From Thermoleophilia bacterium (GTDB lineage Bacteria > Actinomycetota > Thermoleophilia > RBG-16-64-13), in contig JAOAGT010000001.1 of NCBI GenBank assembly GCA_026415615.1, forward strand, positions 594,916 through 658,915: DNA of 64,000 nt. The letters run 5' to 3'. This document shows, piece after piece, positions 36,254 through 45,022 of this stretch. The translations under genes were made by a program, and so were the position numbers. How positions within the stretch are numbered: position 1 is the stretch's first letter; each line of letters begins with the position of its first letter. The notes below the pieces were generated by a model. That model was not told the DNA's origin. It saw nothing but the letters and a program-made list of their open reading frames with translations, and ran no database searches.

Positions 36254-36282
36254 GGAACAGCCGTTCCGAAGGACGGAACGGC
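36254..36282 (+). promoter_or_regulatory. GGAAC/GTTCC inverted repeats, candidate IclR operator
   Basis: GGAAC-AGCC-GTTCC is directly followed by a 9-bp inverted repeat GCCGTTCCG-AAGGA-CGGAACGGC (36260-36282), so three half-sites alternate. It lies just after the predicted start of transcription, a place where a repressor would block the operon; alternatively it is a hairpin in the 5' untranslated region. Confidence 0.5.
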
Positions 36283-36301
36283 CGAGAGCAAGGGAGTAGA
36301 T

Positions 36302-38923
36302 ATGGCAGAGGACCGAGCCCCACACGGCAAATCGGGCGAGAAGACACTGATACGGGATATCAGCTTCTGCGGAGTGCCGGAGAACGGTTCAAACGCCTCT
36401 ATGGTGGACGTCAAGGACGGCAAGATCATCCGCATCCGCCCGATGCATTACGACTGGAAGTATGACAAGAAAGACATGAACCCCTGGAAGATGGAGGTTC
36501 GGGGCAAGACTTTTGAGCCCAGTATGAAAACCTTGTTGCCCCCTTACTCCATCGCGTACAAGAAGCGCGTCTACTCGCCCGCCCGTGTCCGTTACCCTCT
36601 GAAGAGGGTGGACTGGGATCCAAGCGGGGCTCCAGGTTCCACGGGCCCCGGCGGGCGAAACACGCAAAACCGCGGCAAGAGCAAGTACGTGCGGATCTCC
36701 TGGGACGAGGCTCTCGACATCATCGTAAGCGAGATGAATCGCATCAAGGAGACCTACGGCCCGACTGCTCTTCTCTACCAGTGCGACCAGCACGGCGAAA
36801 ACAAGATAGTTCAAGCCTGTCACGGCGCCGCCCGCAAGCTATTGCCGCTTTGGGGTGGATACACGCTTCAGATCCGTCAGCCTGATAGCTGGGAAGGCTG
36901 GTGGTGGGGGAGCAAGCATTTTTGGGGCTGCGAACCGGTAGGCCAGGGCATGCAGAGCAACCTGCTCTACGACGTAGCCAAGAACTGTGAGTTGCTCCTG
37001 TTCTGGGGCTGCGACCAAGAAACCACTCCTTGGGGCTGGCAGGGGCAGCTTCCGAGCCGGCTTAGCTACTGGTATTCGGAACTTGGTATTAAGCAAATCT
37101 ACATTTGCCCAGACCTCAACTACGCGGCCGCCGTGCATGCTGACCGCTGGATCCCTATCCTTCCCAATACAGATGCGGCCCTGTATCTGGCCATCACCTA
37201 TCAGTGGTTCAAGGATGGCACCTATGACAAAGAGTATCTGGCCACCCATGCAATAGGTGTGGACAAATACGAAGCCTATGTGATGGGTGAGGAGGACGGC
37301 ATTCCCAAGACGCCTGAATGGGCTGCTCCCATAACTGGAGTGCCGGCGCGGGTGATCAAGGCTCTGGCAAAGGAGTGGGCTTCAAAGCGAACCAGCGTAG
37401 TCATCGGGAATGGCGGTCCGGGCATCCGGGGGCCGTATGCTACCGAGGCTGCCCGGCTGCAGTGTATTTGTCTGGCCATGCAGGGTCTTGGCAAGCCGGG
37501 AGTAAACCAGGTCAAGATGATCGAGTGGGGTCTTTTTGACTTTCCTGATCAGTATGCGCAGCCCAAACCTCTGCGGGTTCCCAACCTGCGCAAGGCTTAC
37601 ACTGGAGGCCACCCCTCTGACACAAACTATCCCTCCTTGCCCAAGACTCTTGTTCCCAAAGCCATCCTCGAAGGGTATGCCGAGTGGTACGGATGCGAGT
37701 CGGAGACCGCGCCGCGGGAAGACCAGTTTGTTAAGCGTGTTTACCCGGCTCCAGGATGCTCAAAGATTCACATGGTTTGGACTGACTCCCCGTCCTGGCT
37801 CACTTGCTGGAACTGCGGCAACGACTACATTCGGGCCATGCAGCATCCCGACATCGAATTCATGCTGGCTCAGCATCCATGGCTTGAAAACGACGCGATG
37901 CTTGCCGACATCATCCTTCCGGTGAGCACCAAACTTGAGGAAGACGATATCGGGGCAGACATTTTCAGTGGTCAGTTCAACCTGTTGTTCCTGGAGCACA
38001 AGTGCATTGAGCCGATCGGCGAGTCTTACAGCGACTATGAGATTGTCTGCATGATCGCCGAGCGTCTTGGGTTGCTCGAGGAGTTCACCGGGGGGAAGAC
38101 TATCCCCGACCTGATCAAATACGGGTATGAGACCTCCCGGTGCGCAGACCTTATCTCGTGGGAAGAGCTCAACGAAAAAGGGTACTTAGTCATCCCGACC
38201 GCCGACGGCTGGGAAAACGAGCCAGCTGGATTCTACAAGTTTTACAAGGATCCCAAGGCTAATCCACTGAGCACTCCCACTGGTCTACTTGAGTTCTATG
38301 CAACTGGGCTTGCGGAACACTTCCCCGACGACCCCGAGCGGCCGCCTGTTCCGAAGTGGATTCCCAAGGGGCCAAGCCACGAGGAGACTCTGGGTACCGA
38401 ACGCTCCAAGAAGTATCCATTCCTTGTGGTTTCCAATCATCCGCGTTGGAGCGTGCATTCTCAGCATGAGGACATAACCTGGCTGCGAGAGATTCCCACC
38501 TGCAAGGTCACTGGTCCAGACGGGTACCAGTACCACCCGGTATGGCTGCATCCGACTACCGCGGCGTCTCGCGGCATTCAAAACGGTGATATCGTGGCCA
38601 TCTTCAACGACCGCGGCACGGTGCTAGCGGGTGCGTACGTGACCGAGAGGATCATGCCGGGGGTGGTCTACATAGACCATGGAGCAAAGTGGGATCCGAT
38701 TGAGCCGGGTGTGATCGATCGCGGTGGGGCAATCAATACGATCGTGCCGCGCAACACCACTTCTAAGAACGCCGTGGGTCACGCGGTGAGCGGATTTCTG
38801 GTCGACATCGAGAAGGCTGATCTCGAAGCACTGAAGCGCAAGTATCCGGAGGCTTTCCAGCGGCCCTTCCATCCCAGTGCGGGTCCCAGTTTGGAAGCCT
38901 GCATTGCGGAGGAGGTGGAATAA
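36302..38923 (+). CDS. Pyrogallol-phloroglucinol transhydroxylase-like molybdoenzyme, large subunit
   Basis: An 873-residue bis-MGD molybdoenzyme of the DMSO reductase superfamily; the Pelobacter acidigallici large subunit is almost the same length. It resembles that enzyme over its whole length: VKDGKIIRI, GKTFEPSMKT, KYVRISWDEALDIIV, QPDSWEGWWWG, KTPEWA, LGKPGVN and PIGESYSDYEI. By this alignment the Mo ligand Ser and catalytic Asp are Ser196 and Asp195, and a His (His174 or His184) is near the expected acid/base place. There is no N-terminal [4Fe-4S] Cys motif and no Tat signal, so it is cytoplasmic. The family also includes catechol dehydroxylases of gut Coriobacteriia, so moving or removing a ring hydroxyl are both possible. 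The small subunit follows without a gap. Confidence 0.92.
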   Translation: MAEDRAPHGKSGEKTLIRDISFCGVPENGSNASMVDVKDGKIIRIRPMHYDWKYDKKDMNPWKMEVRGKTFEPSMKTLLPPYSIAYKKRVYSPARVRYPLKRVDWDPSGAPGSTGPGGRNTQNRGKSKYVRISWDEALDIIVSEMNRIKETYGPTALLYQCDQHGENKIVQACHGAARKLLPLWGGYTLQIRQPDSWEGWWWGSKHFWGCEPVGQGMQSNLLYDVAKNCELLLFWGCDQETTPWGWQGQLPSRLSYWYSELGIKQIYICPDLNYAAAVHADRWIPILPNTDAALYLAITYQWFKDGTYDKEYLATHAIGVDKYEAYVMGEEDGIPKTPEWAAPITGVPARVIKALAKEWASKRTSVVIGNGGPGIRGPYATEAARLQCICLAMQGLGKPGVNQVKMIEWGLFDFPDQYAQPKPLRVPNLRKAYTGGHPSDTNYPSLPKTLVPKAILEGYAEWYGCESETAPREDQFVKRVYPAPGCSKIHMVWTDSPSWLTCWNCGNDYIRAMQHPDIEFMLAQHPWLENDAMLADIILPVSTKLEEDDIGADIFSGQFNLLFLEHKCIEPIGESYSDYEIVCMIAERLGLLEEFTGGKTIPDLIKYGYETSRCADLISWEELNEKGYLVIPTADGWENEPAGFYKFYKDPKANPLSTPTGLLEFYATGLAEHFPDDPERPPVPKWIPKGPSHEETLGTERSKKYPFLVVSNHPRWSVHSQHEDITWLREIPTCKVTGPDGYQYHPVWLHPTTAASRGIQNGDIVAIFNDRGTVLAGAYVTERIMPGVVYIDHGAKWDPIEPGVIDRGGAINTIVPRNTTSKNAVGHAVSGFLVDIEKADLEALKRKYPEAFQRPFHPSAGPSLEACIAEEVE

Positions 38924-39757
38924 ATGGGCAAAGTACTCGTGATCAACTACAACATTTGCAACGGCTGCTACAACTGCCAGATTGCCTGTAAGGATGAACA
39001 CGTAGGCAACGACTGGAGTCCGTACGCTAAGCCGCAGCCAGACACAGGACAGTTCTGGAATAAGGTCTACGACAACGTGCGCGGCCAAGTGCCCAAGGTC
39101 ATTGTTACCTATGAGCACAGCATATGTCAGCATTGCGATGAAGCTCCGTGCATCGAGGCTTGCAAGTCAAAAGCCATTTACAAGCGGGACGATGGCATTG
39201 TCATCATCGACCCGGAGAAGTGCCGGGGCAACAAGATGTGCATGGCCGCCTGCCCCTTTGAAAATGTGATCTACTTCAACGACAGCCTGAACATTGCCCA
39301 GAAGTGCACGTTCTGCGCTCACTTGTTGGACGATGGTTGGCCGGAACCGCGATGCGTAGACGCCTGTCCTACGGGAGCATTCACTTTTGGCGATGAAGAT
39401 GATCCTAAGATCAAGGAACTCATCGCCCAGGCTGAGTTACTTAAGCCAGAGCTGGCCCATGTCAAACCCCGGGTCTACTACATAGGCTTGCCCAAGAAGT
39501 TCATCGCCGGGGCAGTGTACGACCAGGAAGAGGACCTTTGCCTCGAGGGCGCCGTGGTTACAGCGACAGACGTACATACCGGGGAAAAGTTCACCACTAC
39601 CACGGATGACTACGGAGATTTCTGGCTGCGCGGACTGAAAAACAGCGTATACACGCTTCTTATTGAGAAGCCTGGTTACTTGCCCGAGAAGGTGGGACCG
39701 GTGGATGTCACCGAGAAGGACATTAACGTAGGCGACATCCCGATGTGGAAGTCTTAA
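38924..39757 (+). CDS. Transhydroxylase-type Fe-S small subunit, second copy
   Basis: A 277-residue partner of the large subunit, its ATG immediately following that gene's TAA. It carries more complete [4Fe-4S] Cys sets than the first copy: CNGCYNCQIAC (Cys12, 15, 18, 22), CQHCDEAPCIEAC, KCRGNKMCMAAC and KCTFC with RCVDACPTG, consistent with four clusters. The C-terminal part (about 195-277; GDFWLRGLKNSVYTLLIEKPGY) is a carboxypeptidase-regulatory/Cna-B-like beta-sandwich. It should shuttle electrons to or from the Mo site. Confidence 0.92.
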   Translation: MGKVLVINYNICNGCYNCQIACKDEHVGNDWSPYAKPQPDTGQFWNKVYDNVRGQVPKVIVTYEHSICQHCDEAPCIEACKSKAIYKRDDGIVIIDPEKCRGNKMCMAACPFENVIYFNDSLNIAQKCTFCAHLLDDGWPEPRCVDACPTGAFTFGDEDDPKIKELIAQAELLKPELAHVKPRVYYIGLPKKFIAGAVYDQEEDLCLEGAVVTATDVHTGEKFTTTTDDYGDFWLRGLKNSVYTLLIEKPGYLPEKVGPVDVTEKDINVGDIPMWKS

Positions 39758-40071
39758 CAATAGGGAGGAAAAGCGGCAAACGGAGCGAGAGCCGAGCTGC
39801 ACTGACTGGGGAGGGGCAGTAGCGCCCTATGGCGTACCGTGGGCCCTGTTGCTACTATTTCTTGAATGCACGGGCTGTGGCTGCTCCTCCCTCCGGCGGC
39901 ATCCGGCGGTCTCTTTTTGGAGGAGGTGCTTAGGGAGGTAGGTAGGCACAAGCTGAGGCAATGAGCTCAAGACGGGAGGGGCCGCACCGAAAGCTCTCTT
40001 GGCTCGTGTAGACTAAGAGCGAGTGCTGCGGAGTTGGGCTCCATAAGAACAATACCGAGAAAGGAAAGACC
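39758..40071. other. Intergenic region before the ABC binding-protein gene
   Basis: About 314 bases. A 32-codon frame with a hydrophobic start (MHGLWLLLPPAAS, 39866-39964) is present but has no ribosome site and no known family, so I do not call it. GGAGG occurs several times (39919-39940). The region probably holds the transporter promoter, which I cannot place with confidence. Confidence 0.4.
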
Positions 40072-41511
40072 ATGGCGGACAGGGAGCGTAGCACCAACGA
40101 GGAGAAGAACGAAAGCTTGCTCGAGGGCAAGAAAGTTACCCGCCGCGAGTTTCTCAAGATCGCCGGAGTGGCGGGAGCCGCGGTAGGTCTTGCCGGCGGG
40201 CTGGGTGGCCTGGTGGCTGCCTGTGGAGAAAAAGAGACTACCTCGACGTCGGGAGCGGGTACTTCGGTCAGCGCGGGTCCGGAAGCGGGGCGTGAAATCA
40301 AGCTAGGCTTTGTCAGCCCGCTGACTGGTGGAATAGCTGCGTTCGGTGTACCAGACCAGTACTGCGTCGAGCGCGCCAAGGAAGCCATCGGGGATGGCAT
40401 AGTTTGCGGCGACGGCAAGAAGCACCCCATCACCATCATCGTGAAGGACAGCCAGTCCGATACCGCCCGGGCTGCGGCTGTGGCGGGTGACCTGATTAAC
40501 AACGACAAGGTTGACATGATCTTGACCGCCTCCACCCCTGACACCGTAGTGCCGGTGGCGGGGCAGGCTGAGGCGCTTGGGGTTCCGTGTCTTTCGACGG
40601 ACTGCCCTTGGCAGCCGTACGTGGACCGGGCAAACAAGGGTGATTTCTCGGTCACTTACAAGTGGAACTATCACTGCTTCTGGGGTCTTGAGGACATGAT
40701 CGCCAACTATCTGGACATGTGGTCTCAGATCCAGACCAACAAGAAAGTCGCGGTCATGTTCTCCAACGACGCCGACGGTTTGGCTTACGACGGGGCTTGG
40801 CCTCCAGCTCTGCAGGCTGCTGGGTACGAGATGACCAAGCCTTCGCTGTTCCAGCTAAACACGCAGGACTTTACGTCCCAGATATCAGCCTTCAAGAAGG
40901 CTGGTTGCGAACTGGCGATCGGTGTGTTCATTCCGCCGGACTTCACCAACTTCTGGACGCAGTGCAAACAGCAAGGGTTCAATCCAAAGATCGCGAGCTT
41001 TGCGAAAGCTCTGCTCTTCCCGTCCTCGGTGGAGTCGGTGGGAGAGATTGGAAACGGTCTTACGACGGAAGTGTGGTGGACACCGTCGCACCCGTTCAAG
41101 TCTTCGCTTCTCAACGGTGAGACCTGCCAGCAGTTTGCCGATGAATTCAGTAAGCGCAACAACGGCGCACAGTGGACGCAGCCACTCCTGCACTTCATGG
41201 TGTTTGAGTGGGCGGTGGACGTCCTCAAGCGGGCTAAGAACGTCGACGACAAGGAAGCTCTGCTTGAGGCAATAAAGACCACCAAGTTGGAGACGCTTGC
41301 GGGCAAGATTGACTTCACCGAGCCGGTGCCGCAGGGGCCGCCGTTCAAAGTGGGTCCGTGCCACATCCATCCTAATGTCTACAAGACCCCGCAGGTAGGC
41401 GGTCAGTGGCGCAAGGGAACCAAGTATCCCTACGATCTAGTCATCGTCAGCATCGCTGCTGCCAAGGACTCGGGCATTCCGTTGCAAGACAAAGTGCAGC
41501 CTTTGGCGTAG
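40072..41511 (+). CDS. Tat-exported ABC substrate-binding lipoprotein (Leu/Ile/Val-type)
   Basis: A 479-residue periplasmic-binding-protein-like protein of the branched-chain amino acid (HAAT) type, with the domain starting IKLGFVSPLTGGIAAFG. The N-terminus has a twin-arginine motif VTRREFLKIAG (Arg24-Arg25) and a lipobox LVAAC with Cys51, so it is a Tat-dependent lipoprotein that folds before export. HAAT importers often carry aromatic acids in degraders, so the ligand may be a phenolic compound; this is inferred from the neighbouring genes. The other binding lipoproteins in the window use ordinary Sec-type signals. Confidence 0.92.
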   Translation: MADRERSTNEEKNESLLEGKKVTRREFLKIAGVAGAAVGLAGGLGGLVAACGEKETTSTSGAGTSVSAGPEAGREIKLGFVSPLTGGIAAFGVPDQYCVERAKEAIGDGIVCGDGKKHPITIIVKDSQSDTARAAAVAGDLINNDKVDMILTASTPDTVVPVAGQAEALGVPCLSTDCPWQPYVDRANKGDFSVTYKWNYHCFWGLEDMIANYLDMWSQIQTNKKVAVMFSNDADGLAYDGAWPPALQAAGYEMTKPSLFQLNTQDFTSQISAFKKAGCELAIGVFIPPDFTNFWTQCKQQGFNPKIASFAKALLFPSSVESVGEIGNGLTTEVWWTPSHPFKSSLLNGETCQQFADEFSKRNNGAQWTQPLLHFMVFEWAVDVLKRAKNVDDKEALLEAIKTTKLETLAGKIDFTEPVPQGPPFKVGPCHIHPNVYKTPQVGGQWRKGTKYPYDLVIVSIAAAKDSGIPLQDKVQPLA

Positions 41512-41541
41512 AATAAGAGCCTTTGCTGGGGAATAACTCGA

Positions 41542-41584
41542 GCTGGGCCGCGGCCAGCCTGACACCGGCGGGCCGCGGCCCAGC
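41542..41584 (+). terminator. Hairpin after the binding-protein gene
   Basis: A 14-bp stem GCTGGGCCGCGGCC/GGCCGCGGCCCAGC with a 15-base loop lies between the binding-protein gene and the first ATPase gene. It probably reduces read-through to the transporter genes or stabilises the upstream message. Confidence 0.55.
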
Positions 41585-41630
41585 GAAAATAGGCGTCTAA
41601 ACCCCCGGCGGAAGCCAGGAAAGGAAGCCA

Positions 41631-42356
41631 ATGACGGTTGTTCTTGAAACCCAGGGACTGCGCAAGTCTTTTGGGGGCGTCTTAGTCATAGATGACCTGA
41701 GCATCAGTGTAAATGAGGGCGAGGCCCTGGGCATCGTGGGTCCCAACGGTGCGGGTAAAACCACATGGTTTAACCTGATAACCGGAGTGGTTCACCCGGA
41801 TGCTGGCAAGGTCATATTCCAGGGCAAAGACATCACCCATCTGCGTCGCCACGAACGTTGCCGCGCCGGCATCGGGCGCACTTTTCAAATCCCTCGTCCT
41901 TTTACGGGCATGACTGTTTTCGAGAATGTGCTGGTTGCTGCTACTCACGGTCGAAACATGTCGGAGAGGGTGTCTTATGCTCGGTGCATGGAGGTGCTTG
42001 AGCAAACGGGCTTGACGCGTAAGATCAATACTCTCGCAGGTTCTCTCACTCTGCTTGAGCGCAAACGTCTTGAGCTGGCGAGGGCCTTGGCAACTGACCC
42101 GAAGCTTCTGTTGTTGGACGAAATCGCCGGGGGATTGACCGAAGCTGAGGTCGAAGAGCTCCTCGAAGAGATAAAGAAGCTGCGGGCGACCGGTGTCACC
42201 ATTGTCTGGATCGAGCATATCGTTCGGGCTCTTCTGGCAGTAGTGGATCGGATAGTGGTGATCAACTTTGGGCGCAAGCTCTGCGAGGGCGAACCGCGGG
42301 AGGTCATGAACAGCGAAGAAGTGCAAGCCTGCTACATGGGAGGAACGCCGGCGTGA
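41631..42356 (+). CDS. HAAT ABC transporter ATPase (LivG-type)
   Basis: A 241-residue ATPase. Walker A is GPNGAGKTTWFN, the Q-loop region has RTFQIPRPFTGM, and LLLDEIAGGLTEAEVEEL carries the Walker B. The canonical LSGGQ signature is replaced by AGSLTLLERKRLELA, as usual in LivG. It overlaps the LivF gene by 4 bases and energises import of the ligand bound by the Tat lipoprotein. Confidence 0.93.
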   Translation: MTVVLETQGLRKSFGGVLVIDDLSISVNEGEALGIVGPNGAGKTTWFNLITGVVHPDAGKVIFQGKDITHLRRHERCRAGIGRTFQIPRPFTGMTVFENVLVAATHGRNMSERVSYARCMEVLEQTGLTRKINTLAGSLTLLERKRLELARALATDPKLLLLDEIAGGLTEAEVEELLEEIKKLRATGVTIVWIEHIVRALLAVVDRIVVINFGRKLCEGEPREVMNSEEVQACYMGGTPA

Positions 42357-43051
42357 GTCTCCTTAAGGTCGAGAACCTGAGCGTGTATTACGAGGATTTC
42401 CAGGCCCTGTACGACATCAACCTTGAGGTCGAAGAGGGGGAGATCTTTGCGTGCATAGGCGCCAACGGGGCGGGCAAGAGTACGTTACTAAAGACTATTG
42501 CTGGAGTCCTTACTCCTAGACGAGGCCACATCCTGTTCGACGGAAAGCCCATAGACCACTTGCCCCCGTACAAGCGGGTGGAGATGGGAATCTCTCTTGT
42601 ACCTGAAGGCCGGAGGGTTTTTCCTAGTTTGACAGTGCACGAGAACCTCCTGATGGGGGCCTACCGTGGTCGCAAGGGTCCGTGGACGGCAGATGCAGTC
42701 TACGAGCTCTTTCCACTCTTAAAACCCTTACGCAAGCGGCAGGCTTCAGGACTCTCGGGCGGTGAGCAGCAAGCTCTGGCGATTGGCCGGGGATTGATGG
42801 CTAATCCAAGGCTGATCCTGCTGGATGAGGTGTCTTTGGGTCTTGCTCCAGTGGTAATCAGGCGGATTTACGAGGCCTTTCCCACCATCCTACAGAACGG
42901 CTGCACCATCTTGGTGGTTGAGCAGGATGTGCAGCACGTGCTCACGGTAGCCAACCATGTCGCCTGTTTTCTTGAAGGTCGGATTTCTCTTGAGGGCGTG
43001 CCCAGCGAGTTTACGCCCGAGCAGATAACCGCGGCATACTTCGGAGTGTAA
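42353..43051 (+). CDS. HAAT ABC transporter ATPase (LivF-type)
   Basis: A 232-residue ATPase, second of the pair. Walker A GANGAGKSTLLKT, signature LSGGEQQALAIGR, Walker B LILLDEVSLGLAP and the family stretch LVPEGRRVFPSLTV are all intact. GTG start overlapping the LivG stop; the permease gene follows four bases after its stop. Confidence 0.94.
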   Translation: MSLLKVENLSVYYEDFQALYDINLEVEEGEIFACIGANGAGKSTLLKTIAGVLTPRRGHILFDGKPIDHLPPYKRVEMGISLVPEGRRVFPSLTVHENLLMGAYRGRKGPWTADAVYELFPLLKPLRKRQASGLSGGEQQALAIGRGLMANPRLILLDEVSLGLAPVVIRRIYEAFPTILQNGCTILVVEQDVQHVLTVANHVACFLEGRISLEGVPSEFTPEQITAAYFGV

Positions 43052-43055
43052 GAAT

Positions 43056-43934
43056 ATGGAGTGGATAAACGCACTTATTCAAGGCATTCTGCTCGGCGGG
43101 CTTTACGGCCTTTTTGCTGTTGGTCTTTCTTTGGTGTTCGGGACCATGCGGCTGGTCAACCTAGCCCATGGTGACTTGACTCTTCTTTCGGCATACATCG
43201 GCCTGGTTATCGTGGGGAGTGGAGTAGCAAGGTTTAACCCTCTCTACTCCATCCCGATAGTAATGGTCATTATGTTTGTTGTGGGCTACGTGTTACAACG
43301 CGGCCTGCTGAATTTGGTCGTAGGTAAAGGGGATATCCAGGGCGTAATCGTTACGTTCGGACTTTCCATAGTGATCATCAATGCTTTGCAAGAGAAATTC
43401 ACCGCCAATTCCCAGCGTCTTCAGGTTGGCAAACTGGAGAAGCTTAGCATCACCATTAGCGACCAGCTCGCGGTGGGGTGGCTGCCGCTGATCATTTTCC
43501 TCGTGGGCGTAGTGGTGATAGCCGCCCTACAAATCTTTATGGGTCGCACGAAGATGGGTCGCGCCTTCCGAGCCGTTTCTGACGATCAGGAAGCAGCTCG
43601 TCTCATGGGTGTCAACACCAAGCACGTGTGGTCAGTGGCCATGGGTGTGGCCCTTGGCATATGTGCTATCGGCGGCGTGCTCATGGGAATCAGAACCACG
43701 TTTGAACCCACTCTCGGCAGCAACCTGTTGATATTCGCGTTTGAAGCGGTCATTATCGGCGGCATGGGCTCGGTCTGGGGCACTCTCCTGGGTGGGGTAG
43801 TTCTGGGCATAGCTCAACTCCTCGGGTCGTTTGCCTTTGGCCCAGCGTGGGCCATTCTCTGTGGCCACGTGGTATTTGTCGTCATCCTTGCCCTGAGGCC
43901 GCAAGGCTTCCTAGCAAAGACGGTGACAGCATGA
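43056..43934 (+). CDS. HAAT ABC transporter permease (LivH-type)
   Basis: A 292-residue membrane permease with about eight hydrophobic segments and the family starts GILLGGLYGLFAVGLSLVFG and RLVNLAHGDLTLLSAY; GRTKMGRAFRAVSDDQEAA marks the cytoplasmic loop contacting the ATPases. Its end overlaps the LivM gene (ATGATG around TGA). Confidence 0.94.
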   Translation: MEWINALIQGILLGGLYGLFAVGLSLVFGTMRLVNLAHGDLTLLSAYIGLVIVGSGVARFNPLYSIPIVMVIMFVVGYVLQRGLLNLVVGKGDIQGVIVTFGLSIVIINALQEKFTANSQRLQVGKLEKLSITISDQLAVGWLPLIIFLVGVVVIAALQIFMGRTKMGRAFRAVSDDQEAARLMGVNTKHVWSVAMGVALGICAIGGVLMGIRTTFEPTLGSNLLIFAFEAVIIGGMGSVWGTLLGGVVLGIAQLLGSFAFGPAWAILCGHVVFVVILALRPQGFLAKTVTA

Positions 43935-45019
43935 TGAATTCTCAGGAGATCTCATTGTCTGGAACTCACAGCAGGCGGTATCACGTATACGTTGCGACGC
44001 GGACCAACCTCTTTGTATTGGGGTTTGGGGTTCTGGTGCTCATTATCCTTGCTCTGTTTCCTTTGTTTGGCCCCACCATGTGGACGCGTCGACTGGTGGA
44101 CTTCTTCTCTTATCTGGCTTTGGCGGAACTATGGAATCTGATGCTTGGCTACGCAGGCCTCATTTCCGTTGGGCAGCAGGGGTTCATCGGTATTGGGGCT
44201 TACACGCTGTGGCTTTTTTCTGATCACCTAGGCATCCATCCCCTAGCTGGAGCGGTTTTTGCCGCCATAGGCGGAACGATAATTGCTCTTCCGGCGGCTG
44301 CTCTAGTGTTCCGGCTCAAGGGGGGCTATCTGGCTATCGGCACCTGGGTCATTGCCGAGATCCTTCGCCTGATCGTAGCCAATATCAAGCGAGCTGGCGG
44401 TAACTCGGGAATAACAATTCAGGCAGTAAGCGAAACGGTACAGAAGTTAGGGACCGATGTATGGTATTCACGAGTGTACTGGTGGGCTCTGGCAGCCGCA
44501 CTGATTGCCATTGCGGTTACCTATCTTCTGCTTAGATCGCGCACTGGTTTGGCTCTCAAGGCAATGCGCGACAACGATATAGCTGCCGAAAGCAGTGGCG
44601 TTAACCTGTGGCGCACTAAGTTGTACACCTACGTGATTGCCGGGGCTGGCTGTGCACTCGTGGGAGCAATTCAGGCGATGTACACGCTGCGAGTACACCC
44701 GGGTTCCGCGTTTAGCGTCAACTGGACGGCATACCTGATCTTTATCACCATCATCGGGGGTGTGGGAACCATAGAGGGACCCATCATCGGGACAATAATC
44801 TTCTACGTGCTTCGCGAAACAACCAGTGACTGGGGCACGTGGTATTTTATTGCCCTGGGAATCCTGGCTATTGCCGTTACCATCTGGAGCCCGGCTGGAA
44901 TTTACGGCTGGGTGGCGAGAAAGACAAACTTCATGCTCTTCCCACTCCAACGAAGGGTGCGCTTTGATGGTCCCAGCTTGGAGTCTGCGTCCGATGGAGA
45001 CGCGCGCTCGAGGGAGTGA
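43931..45019 (+). CDS. HAAT ABC transporter permease (LivM-type)
   Basis: A 362-residue permease with about nine hydrophobic segments; LMLGYAGLISVGQQGFIGIG and SRTGLALKAMRDNDIAAES are typical LivM sequences. The ATG at 43931 is chosen because the domain starts soon after; the open frame upstream lies within livH. A ~25-residue charged C-terminal tail extends beyond the last membrane segment. tatA follows after three bases. Confidence 0.92.
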   Translation: MMNSQEISLSGTHSRRYHVYVATRTNLFVLGFGVLVLIILALFPLFGPTMWTRRLVDFFSYLALAELWNLMLGYAGLISVGQQGFIGIGAYTLWLFSDHLGIHPLAGAVFAAIGGTIIALPAAALVFRLKGGYLAIGTWVIAEILRLIVANIKRAGGNSGITIQAVSETVQKLGTDVWYSRVYWWALAAALIAIAVTYLLLRSRTGLALKAMRDNDIAAESSGVNLWRTKLYTYVIAGAGCALVGAIQAMYTLRVHPGSAFSVNWTAYLIFITIIGGVGTIEGPIIGTIIFYVLRETTSDWGTWYFIALGILAIAVTIWSPAGIYGWVARKTNFMLFPLQRRVRFDGPSLESASDGDARSRE

Positions 45020-45022
45020 CAA

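Noticed and set aside
39866..39964. 32-codon frame with a short hydrophobic start before the ABC binding protein
   Set aside because: No ribosome site, no family, in G+C-rich intergenic sequence.
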